From the NCBI RefSeq assembly GCF_016908295.1, contig NZ_JAFBDO010000006.1:100264-164263 (forward strand): a stretch of DNA of 64,000 nucleotides. Reading direction: 5' to 3'. Of this stretch, positions 57,313 through 64,000 are shown in pieces (within the stretch, counting starts at the first letter, position 1; the number at the start of each line of letters is the position of its first letter). Source of the stretch: Thalassobacillus pellis (GTDB taxonomy: Bacteria; Bacillota; Bacilli; Bacillales; Halobacillaceae). The notes beneath the pieces were generated by a model. That model was not told the DNA's origin and made no database searches. It saw only the letters and a list, made by a program, of their open reading frames with translations. The translations under genes were made by a program, and so were the position numbers.

Positions 57313-58119
57313 AGGAATTCCTCCATCTTTTTAGATTCATACAATATAAGAGATCGTTCCGTGTATTGGTACATGTATTCTTTGAACGTACATTACTTCC
57401 TTCCTCGTCGCTTCATTTGATCAATGCCTTCAAAATGGCATCAACCCTCCATCTTTAGAGGTTTCACCAACATTAAAGCGCTCACTCTGAAACAAAAAAG
57501 TATCTGCGCGAAATACATCCGTAAACGCTTTGGTACTCCATTCCATCAAGGCATACAGAGGCATGACGACACCAATAGTGGGCACCCGTTTTATGCGAAC
57601 ACCGTGGTGGGGTAATGTAGACCATCCGTCCAATGGGTCGATATCTTACACCTTTCCATTTCACCTCCCGCTCTTCTTCTGTCTTTTTTCGTGATCGTGA
57701 ACAAATCCTCCAAATCCGTTGTTTTCGTACAGTAAAGCTGCCAACGAGTTGTGCAACATCCGAATTTTCGTCCGCACCAATACTCCTCTTATACTGTGTT
57801 TCAATGTAATTGTAATCAATCTGAAAATTTTGTCAACCTCCAACAAGCATCTTTTTTCACTTTGTTCAGGTGGCTGCTAGAATAGCTATGGGGAATCAAG
57901 GATTGAAATATTCAGTGAGAAAATGATTTAAAGGTGCAGGAGGGAGGTGCCTTCGGGTAGTCACGTTTGATTTTTCATGACAAATATCATGTTGTAAAAA
58001 TTTCGAATTATGCTACTATTCGACCTATCCGTTGGAATGACGGATTTTTCCATCGCTACATGTGCTTCTTGGTAGAAAACACTTTCAGATAGGAGAGGGA
58101 GTCATGAGGATCATGCGAG
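57313..58119. other. Gene-poor stretch with repeat copy 3
   Basis: Short competing frames at 57424-57846 are unconvincing and may be debris. The dispersed repeat's end (GTAGTCACGTTTG, TTTTTCATGACAAATATCAT) is at 57945-57990. A 12-codon frame with a good AGGAGAGG starts at 58104 just ahead of the next gene. Confidence 0.4.
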
Positions 58120-58695
58120 GTGCTTGTGTTGCGTGCGAATAAAGGGTTTATACTTGTGGGATACCTGTTCATCGGTACGTCTTTGTGCTGGACGTTCCTT
58201 TCCTTCGTCTATCCGAAACAGACGCCTATCTTCGGGATCCCTCATCCCGAACAATACTTTTTCTATGGCATGGCCTCCTGGGTGTTTACGGTATTGGGGG
58301 CTTCCTTATGGCTAAGCAAAAAAGCCCTCAGGAGAAGGGGGCTTTTGTTCAAAAGGCATGCTATGCAGCGTTTGCTCCGGTTCTTTCACACCTACCATGT
58401 ATGGATTGGTGTCCTTGTTTTTGTCACATCGCTTCCTCATGTCGTCTACTTTTATCACATTCATGGCATTCCTTACATGGAAGGTTCCGGGTGGGTCGCG
58501 TGGATGGTACTTCTGCTTCTCTTTGGCCTCGGGCTTTTAGTGCGATCATCGGCGTTTACTTCGACCAAGCACCTGCATAAAGGGATCGCGGGATTGTTTG
58601 TGCTGACGATGCTGCTGCACGCTGGGGTGGCTGCTGTGCTCCTCGCCCTCTGCGTTTTGGTCCCTTTAGGTGTCGTTGCTAGGATGTCGAGATAG
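58120..58695 (+). CDS. Membrane protein, ferric-reductase/cytochrome b-like topology
   Basis: 191 residues, five or six TM segments with several His near the membrane ends (FFHTYHVWIGVLVF, LPHVVYFYHIHG, KHLHKGIAGLF), suggesting haem ligands as in ferric-reductase-like or cytochrome b561-like proteins. GTG start is uncertain; a well-placed AGGAGAGG serves an out-of-frame ATG at 58104, so coupling or a frameshift is possible. Confidence 0.5.
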   Translation: MLVLRANKGFILVGYLFIGTSLCWTFLSFVYPKQTPIFGIPHPEQYFFYGMASWVFTVLGASLWLSKKALRRRGLLFKRHAMQRLLRFFHTYHVWIGVLVFVTSLPHVVYFYHIHGIPYMEGSGWVAWMVLLLLFGLGLLVRSSAFTSTKHLHKGIAGLFVLTMLLHAGVAAVLLALCVLVPLGVVARMSR

Positions 58696-58738
58696 TTGCC
58701 ATTTCGGGACGCAATATTTGTAATTTTCTTGGGATCCA

Positions 58739-59404
58739 TTAATAAATAAAGGGAATAAACTTTTTGGTGTGTTTTTCGTACGATTCAAACGCTTTTCCGT
58801 ATTTTTTTCGTAAGTACCGGTCGTGTTGCGGGATATTGAGAAACACAAACATAACACCTAAAAAAATCGGGACTACCCCGGCCCATGGATGACGGGTGAG
58901 TAAAGCAAATCCGCTGACCCACACCAGATCCCCAAAATAGTTGATATGGATGGCATAGCGGAAAAGCCCGCCGGTATAAAGTTTCCCCTTGTTCCGGGGA
59001 TCTTTTTTCCATTGATGGCGTAATACTTCAGATCCGGTGTTAATCAGGGAACCCAGGAGGAAAAGCAATACAGCTATCCCGTCCACCCCATCCAGGGGCA
59101 CGTTTCTGGTCCCGCATAACAAGGCAAATCCCACATAATAAACGGCAAACGCACCGATGACACCTCCTGCTTCCTCCCAAGTAATTCCCCGCTTTAATAA
59201 AAACACCATCATCCCATTCATTCGGATATATACAAGCAGGCAAAAAAGAAACAAGAGTACGTTTCGTGCATCATTCCCCTCAGACAGATGCAGGTACTGG
59301 GTGCCATCGAAAAATAAAAACCACACCACCACAAGCAGAAACACGCACTCACTTCCCATAATCGTCCATTTTTGTGGCCATGACTTCTTTTGAACGCCAT
59401 ACAT
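58739..59404 (-). CDS. Isoprenylcysteine/phospholipid methyltransferase-like membrane protein
   Basis: 221 residues, about five TM helices. The C-terminal block LYTGGLFRYAIHINYFGDLV and IPQHDRYLRKKYGKAFESYE matches the ICMT/PEMT and DUF1295 (steroid reductase-like) superfamily. Substrate unknown. Start 59404 after AAAGGA. Follows the DUF2269 gene, likely the same operon. Confidence 0.7.
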   Translation of the reverse strand: MYGVQKKSWPQKWTIMGSECVFLLVVVWFLFFDGTQYLHLSEGNDARNVLLFLFCLLVYIRMNGMMVFLLKRGITWEEAGGVIGAFAVYYVGFALLCGTRNVPLDGVDGIAVLLFLLGSLINTGSEVLRHQWKKDPRNKGKLYTGGLFRYAIHINYFGDLVWVSGFALLTRHPWAGVVPIFLGVMFVFLNIPQHDRYLRKKYGKAFESYEKHTKKFIPFIY

Positions 59405-59448
59405 TTTACTCATCCTTTCGTTGGCAAGAGTGCCATTCGTCTCTCTTC

Positions 59449-59922
59449 TCAAAAGAGACTTCGTTGAAACACCATCAAGTAGAGGGAGAGGACCATGGCA
59501 ACAAGCACTGGTGCACCGGTCAGGTAATAGACGTTGCTGACCTGCCAATAAAGGGGGGATACCTTCGACTGGTTGTGTTTCTCCGCATCGCTGGCAAGGT
59601 GGTGCAGGCGCGTCTCATAGTGATTCCCGACAAAGTACCCAACAACTAAAATCACCAGAAGGACCATCGCTTGGAAGATCCACCCTTCCCGAAAAGACAC
59701 ATGCAGGGATAACCCTAATCCGATACCGCTGAACGCTAACACCACTAAGGATGGAAGCACAATTCTTTTGTTGACATACACGGTCAATGCCGATATCGCA
59801 GCCATCCGGTGGACATTCCCGGTTCGATCGGCAAATACTTTTCCAACCCCGTTAGCTAGGGACATTCCAATCATGAGGATGGCGGCCAGGATGTGGATGT
59901 ATTTCAAGATAAGGTAGAGCAT
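59449..59922 (-). CDS. DUF2269 family membrane protein
   Basis: 157 residues, four TM segments; KYIHILAAILMIGMSLANG with a conserved His is typical of DUF2269. Function unknown. A TetR-type operator lies in its promoter region (59949-59972). Confidence 0.7.
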   Translation of the reverse strand: MLYLILKYIHILAAILMIGMSLANGVGKVFADRTGNVHRMAAISALTVYVNKRIVLPSLVVLAFSGIGLGLSLHVSFREGWIFQAMVLLVILVVGYFVGNHYETRLHHLASDAEKHNQSKVSPLYWQVSNVYYLTGAPVLVAMVLSLYLMVFQRSLF

Positions 59923-59945
59923 GATTCTCCCTCCGTTCCATTTTA

Positions 59946-59973
59946 ATTAACTAACCGACCGGTAGGTCAGTTT
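59946..59973. promoter_or_regulatory. TetR-type operator
   Basis: CTAACCGACCGGTAGGTCAG is a near-palindrome around ACCGGT, like the one at 60647-60662. Confidence 0.65.
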
Positions 59974-59993
59974 TTGGCACCATAAATAAATCC

Positions 59994-60599
59994 TTATTTT
60001 TGATCCTGTATCAGGTGCAGGATGCCTTGTGTTTGCAGCTTCCACATATGGGCAAACGAGTGCGGATCTTTATTCAATAGAAAGTGAAAACCCATCCCAT
60101 CGATCATGGGGAGGAGCAGTTTCGAAATATCCCTGATTCTTTCTTCTTTTAAATGCGGAGCTAATGGCTGCAGTTGCTGGAAGAAGAAGTCATTCATCTG
60201 CTGACTATAAGCGACCAAAACTTCGCGGTATGTCGCATTGTAGAGCCCTTCGTGAAAAAAAGCTAAAAAAGCTTTGACTAAGGAAGGTTCCTCGGTAGCA
60301 ACATCGACCATGCTTTGTCCCAGCGTTTCTAAAAAGTGCTCGGTATCTGGAGACGGATCTGCTTTCATGTATTGCCACAGCTCTTGAAAAACAAGGTCTA
60401 GTGTCTGCAGCAGTAACGCCTCCGTCGAATGGAAATGATGGAACACCGTACTTTTACTGATTCCTGTCGCTTTAGCCAACTTGGCTGCGGATACTTCTTT
60501 GAGTCCCTGCTCGGCCATGATGGTTATTGCGACCTGTAAAAGATTTTCCTTGGTTTTTTCCCCTTTTTCGTATCGTTTATCCGGCATCCTTGCTGGCAT
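59994..60599 (-). CDS. TetR family regulator
   Basis: 201 residues. N-terminal HTH: LLQVAITIMAEQGLKEVSAA, KLAKATGISKSTVFHHF. C-terminal ligand domain. It probably represses itself and the DUF2269-methyltransferase genes through the two ACCGGT palindromes. Start after GGGGGAAGGG. Confidence 0.9.
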   Translation of the reverse strand: MPARMPDKRYEKGEKTKENLLQVAITIMAEQGLKEVSAAKLAKATGISKSTVFHHFHSTEALLLQTLDLVFQELWQYMKADPSPDTEHFLETLGQSMVDVATEEPSLVKAFLAFFHEGLYNATYREVLVAYSQQMNDFFFQQLQPLAPHLKEERIRDISKLLLPMIDGMGFHFLLNKDPHSFAHMWKLQTQGILHLIQDQK

Positions 60600-60628
60600 G
60601 TTTCCCTTCCCCCTAATACATTGTTCTT

Positions 60629-60663
60629 CTTTATCATAATACTGTCCGACCGGTCAGTCAATC
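60629..60663 (-). promoter_or_regulatory. Promoter and operator of the TetR gene
   Basis: On the minus strand TTGACT, 17-bp spacer, TATGAT; the spacer holds GACCGGTC, so TetR binding would block the promoter. Confidence 0.75.
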
Positions 60664-61075
60664 AATAGGTGTGCTAGTTTCACCAGATGACCGTATGTAG
60701 GAAGAAGCTAACCAACGCCATTAGAGGTTATCTAATCCTTGGGTAAGCAACCCGGAGCAACTAACAGCTAGCCCTTGTAAAGCTACACATGTCAACATCT
60801 ACATTCACCTAATGGCACAAACGTTTATGTTTACGTAAACGAAAACGTAAATATAAACGTAAACATCATCAAGGAATTTGCCATATATTAACAAATGGGT
60901 GCCATCCTTCTGGCTATTCAGGATATTTGCATTTTAGTTTAAGGGGAATATATTGATAGATTGTTAAATCCTATGAAGTTTTTCAAGCAAGGAACATCTA
61001 TGGTTTTCCTACCTATTAATAGGTTGTCCAACGTTTCATCGTTTTATACATGGGGAAGAAAGATAGAATAAAAAC
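60664..61075. other. AT-rich gene-free stretch
   Basis: Contains a cluster of GTTTACGTAAAC-type words at 60820-60868. No gene seen. Confidence 0.45.
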
Positions 61076-61112
61076 AAACGTTTACATTTACGTAAATGTA
61101 AACGTTTGTTTT
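61073..61112. repeat. Perfect 40-bp palindrome
   Basis: Half-site AAACAAACGTTTACATTTAC, followed by its exact complement. Related to 62880-62925 and 60820-60868. Confidence 0.8.
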
Positions 61113-61276
61113 CCGGGAGTGTAAACTAAAAAAGGAGGGTGGAACTCTCGAAAGGCTATATAGGAACGATAGAAACATGTCGGATATCTTTCCGGCATTC
61201 CGTAAGCAAATTCTAAAAAAAGTAGGGAGCCATTGAGATTGCTGCCGTATTGCTCCACCAAGGGAACTTTGTTTTA

Positions 61277-62713
61277 TTACCCTTGTTGAGAGGGAAGCGG
61301 GTGTTTTTTCGCTTTCCACCTCTGTACTCCTAAAATCCCGATCCCGTGTATCAGCAGCACTCCCGCCAATGCTTGGAGGAAGAAAGCAAGATCGGGGGCG
61401 TAGGCGACGATTGTATGCCACGGGGTTTTGAAAAACGAAACCATCAGGGGGATCAATAGGAGGCCGAAAAGCATCATACCTACGGCTATCGCCATCCATC
61501 GCTTTGGCATCCTTCTTTTCTTTTTTCTCAAGCGAAAGAGGTTCCATATCGTCCAAGCGGCAGTAACAGCGATCGCGAGGACGAGGTACCATTTTCTTTG
61601 AAACGCCGGCGGTGGTAAGTCAGGCATTTCTTCTGTTTCTAGAATGGTGCGTATGCCCTCTTTCAAATAAATGGCATGCATGACCTCTGAAAAGTTACTT
61701 TTATTGGTAAGTAAGATATATGCATAGTCCTTGGAGAGATTCACGACCAGCTCACTACGGGAATCGGGCGTTTCCCCTCCATGAAAAAGGATCTTTTCTT
61801 CTGGCTTCCAATCCATGCGCCACCCCAACCCATAATACGTATCTCCCTTTCGATGTATCTCTGGGGACACATACATGCTGGAAAAGGGTTCGGTAAGCAG
61901 GGAATTCCTATTTAATACCGCCTTCATGTATTGCACCACATCGTTGGAATTGGAGGTGATATAACCATAAGGAGCACCGCTGTCATCCACCCAATTTTCA
62001 CTTTTTACCGGTCTTCCAAACCAGGATTGAAACCCTGGTTGGTAGCCCTGACGTTTGGCAGCTTCATAGGTAGCAACGGTTTGCTTCATATGTAATGGCG
62101 AAAAGATCGCTTGTTGCATGTATTCGGCATAGGTATCTCCCGTCACTTTTTCAATGATTCTCCCTAAGATCAGGTAATTGGCTGCGCTATATTGATGGAT
62201 GTCTCCGGGTTTCGTCGAAAGTTTCACTGGATTTAGCATCTGTACTGCTTGTGTGATGGCATCTTCTCCTCTTAATTTTTTCTCAGCGACTTTCAGTCCG
62301 GCATAAGTACTGATTCCACTCGTATGCGCAAGCAAATGCCGGATGGTGATTCGTTCTTCCATCTGAGCCTGCCCATACTCCAAATCGAGATAGCGGTCCA
62401 TCGGGCTATCCAGATCGAGGCGTCCTTTTTCTGCCAGTTTTAAGATTCCGAGACTGGTCAAGGGTTTGCTGATGGATCCTAGTGGGAATAACGTGTCGTT
62501 GGTGACCAGTTGTCCATTGCTTTGTTTGCCGTAGGACTGTTGAAATACTACTTTTCCGTCCTGCACGACAGCTAAGGACGCGCCAGGAATATGATAGGTT
62601 TCCAGTCCTTTTTCCATAAAAGTTTTTAAACGATCCCGTTGAGACATTGTTTCCTGAGCGTGAATAGGAGTAGCAATAAGGCACAGCACGATTAACAGTA
62701 GGATGTATCTCAT
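61277..62713 (-). CDS. Serine hydrolase of the class C beta-lactamase/PBP family
   Basis: 478 residues. Signal peptide; catalytic SxxK in GSISKPLTSL, Tyr motif YSAANYL and HxG in LFHGGETP. The C-terminus adds four TM helices (LVLAIAVTAAWTIWNLF and on). Typical of secreted-to-membrane esterase/PBP-like enzymes of Bacilli acting on cell-wall peptides or esters. Start after AAAGGTGATC. Flanked on both sides by related long palindromes. Confidence 0.85.
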   Translation of the reverse strand: MRYILLLIVLCLIATPIHAQETMSQRDRLKTFMEKGLETYHIPGASLAVVQDGKVVFQQSYGKQSNGQLVTNDTLFPLGSISKPLTSLGILKLAEKGRLDLDSPMDRYLDLEYGQAQMEERITIRHLLAHTSGISTYAGLKVAEKKLRGEDAITQAVQMLNPVKLSTKPGDIHQYSAANYLILGRIIEKVTGDTYAEYMQQAIFSPLHMKQTVATYEAAKRQGYQPGFQSWFGRPVKSENWVDDSGAPYGYITSNSNDVVQYMKAVLNRNSLLTEPFSSMYVSPEIHRKGDTYYGLGWRMDWKPEEKILFHGGETPDSRSELVVNLSKDYAYILLTNKSNFSEVMHAIYLKEGIRTILETEEMPDLPPPAFQRKWYLVLAIAVTAAWTIWNLFRLRKKKRRMPKRWMAIAVGMMLFGLLLIPLMVSFFKTPWHTIVAYAPDLAFFLQALAGVLLIHGIGILGVQRWKAKKHPLPSQQG

Positions 62714-62879
62714 ACGATCACCTTTCTTTCTCTTAACTTGCGCCACTTTAGTATCAAACAAAAAACATTCCATTAAAGAGGAGCGGGGCGGTAGGCTTCT
62801 CCATTCTTCTAGTATGCGATGGCCGTCCGGGGGTAGGTGTTCCAATGAAAGAAAAGAAAATCGTTATTGTTCTTTTATA

Positions 62880-62925
62880 CACAAACGTTTACATTTACGT
62901 ATACGTAAATGTAAACGTTTGTGTA
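62880..62925. repeat. Perfect 46-bp palindrome
   Basis: Half-site CAAACGTTTACATTTACGTA repeated in complement. Located upstream of the serine hydrolase gene. Confidence 0.8.
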
Positions 62926-63047
62926 CGGTTGTTTTCCTGTTTCCTCTTGATGAATAGCTTTCTTGACCCGAATGTAAGCTTTCGAAAACTGTTTCTATCT
63001 TCGATGGGATGGAAATTGAGCACAACCCCTAGCGAGGAAAGGAGGGG

Positions 63048-63281
63048 CTATTTTTTCGAATGATTCCGCTCATTTCCTCTTTTGAAATTACCAGTTATCT
63101 TTGCCATTACTAATTGTCGTTTCTTTTCATTTTCCGCCGCAGAGATTTTTCTTAAAAATTTTTCCGCTTCTTTTCCTTTTAAAATTTTCACTTGCTTCCC
63201 GTGGTATTCTAAAAAAACGGTCTTATCTTTATTGACTCGATAATGGAATGGAGAATCATCTAACCGATTATTATTGTCCAA
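63048..63281 (-). CDS. Small conserved protein, 77 aa
   Basis: FHYRVNKDKTVFLEYHGKQV, KILKGKEAEKFLRKI and VMAKITGNFKRGNER. I recognise this as a small conserved family in Bacilli of unknown function. TTG start after AAAGGAG. Confidence 0.7.
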   Translation of the reverse strand: MDNNNRLDDSPFHYRVNKDKTVFLEYHGKQVKILKGKEAEKFLRKISAAENEKKRQLVMAKITGNFKRGNERNHSKK

Positions 63282-63352
63282 TTCATTCTCTCCTTTTTGC
63301 GTCTCCCATCTTCTCCTACTCTTGAATAAGAGGTTTGTAAATTAGTGGATGA

Positions 63353-63599
63353 TTAATCGATCGGTTCAACAAACTCCCCTTGTATGGGGGCACTTCTCTG
63401 TTGAAATCGTATACGAATCGTGTTTCCTTCGAAAACATCCGGAGAATCCATTACTTGAAAATGAATATGCGGCTCACTCGAATTGCCGGAATTCCCGCAT
63501 AAGCCCAATAATTCTCCTCTTTCCACACGACTCTGCGGAGGCTGCGGGAAAAGGAGTCAAACTAAGGACGGCCAATGTGATCAAGCTTTTTTTTAACAA
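63353..63599 (-). pseudogene. M23 peptidase remnant behind a signal peptide
   Basis: TTG after GGGAGGAG opens LKKSLITLAVLSLTPFPAAS (signal peptide) and stops after 41 codons. From about 63510 another frame reads CGNSGNSSEPHIHFQVMD, the HxH end of LytM/M23 metallopeptidases, to a stop at 63353. The middle of the enzyme is deleted. Confidence 0.65.
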
Positions 63600-63760
63600 G
63601 TAAACTCCTCCCTTTTTTGCTGTTTTTTTTATGCATGAGTCGCGCTTTCGAAAGTGTTGCTGCGTTCTAACATTAGACGAGTGATTTCGAAAATTATATG
63701 AATCTATTAAGGAAAACCTTATCGTCTGCAAGCATGTGGATTTTTAAAGGTTTTCTACGT

Positions 63761-64000
63761 TTATACAAGGAGGAATCGGATCCATCCTGCAATCGCAAAA
63801 CCAAACAGCACCGTCCCTGAACCAACCCCGGTGATGGCACTGTTCGCCACTTGCAGTTTTTTTGATAGGAATAAGGAAACCAAGGCCACAGCAATCAGCA
63901 GTACCGCTAAAATAGATAAGCTGCCATCATTAAAAATACTGGTTAACCAGAAAAAATGGATACCTACCATACCTGCAATCCATGGAGCGATATAGTCCTT
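63761..64000 (-). CDS. Membrane protein, start outside the window
   Basis: The frame is open to the window edge (KDYIAPWIAGMVGIHFFWLT). Three hydrophobic segments. Partial; not recognised. Confidence 0.55.
   Translation of the reverse strand, partial: KDYIAPWIAGMVGIHFFWLTSIFNDGSLSILAVLLIAVALVSLFLSKKLQVANSAITGVGSGTVLFGFAIAGWIRFLLV

Noticed and set aside
57424..57846. Short genes between family S and the 58-kb membrane protein
   Set aside because: Competing frames on both strands, no ribosome sites, no similarity seen.

Overview
The window looks like part of a large conjugative plasmid, or plasmid-like element, of a Gram-positive bacterium of the Bacillales type. The flanks have strong AGGAGG ribosome binding sites, frequent TTG/GTG starts, an actin-type partition locus, a Gram-positive (Tcp/Tn916-like) type IV secretion operon and a MobA/MobL relaxase. 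I cannot name the genus; a Thermoactinomycetaceae-like host is only a guess. No replication initiator, integrase, transposase or phage structural gene was recognised.

Layout. 0-4 kb: two LysE-type exporters, a LysR regulator and two unknown proteins. 4.4-8.3 kb: a ParM/Alp-like actin gene (frameshifted) with its partner, then a DpdA-like transglycosylase overlapping a DUF6884 gene, with ACTAGTTT repeats on both sides. 35.2-40.4 kb (minus strand): relaxase, MetE-like methyltransferase, a small secreted protein, a P450, a PrnB-like haem protein and a broken monooxygenase. 40.5-52.7 kb (minus): the conjugation operon. 52.9-57.3 kb: four more secreted paralogues, a DNA-binding-like protein, a DsrE protein and gene debris. 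58-64 kb: membrane proteins, a TetR-controlled operon, a penicillin-binding-like serine hydrolase and small genes.

Between about 8.8 and 34.9 kb lies an island that is different in style. It is GC-richer and packed with very small genes. Most genes have their own sigma-A-like promoter (usually a 17-bp spacer) and their own hairpin terminator. Several resemble genes I know from actinobacteriophages, and many encode tiny zinc-ribbon proteins. From 16.06 to 33.77 kb the island is divided by a 63-89 bp double-hairpin repeat, called DHR here: 14 full copies and one truncated copy, all in the same orientation. Its stems are supported by compensatory base changes. Each interval holds one to five small genes, including an inverted MFS efflux unit and a lipoprotein homologous to one in the conjugation operon. 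Most promoters there carry a TGTGA-N6-TCACA (CRP/FNR-type) palindrome at a fixed distance upstream. A second promoter class carries GACCTGCG-N14-CGCAGGTC.

The parsimonious reading is a modular array of cargo genes, possibly phage-derived, carried by the conjugative plasmid and divided by a folded DNA or RNA element that resembles a recombination site. No enzyme that would act on the repeat is visible in the window, so the mechanism is open.
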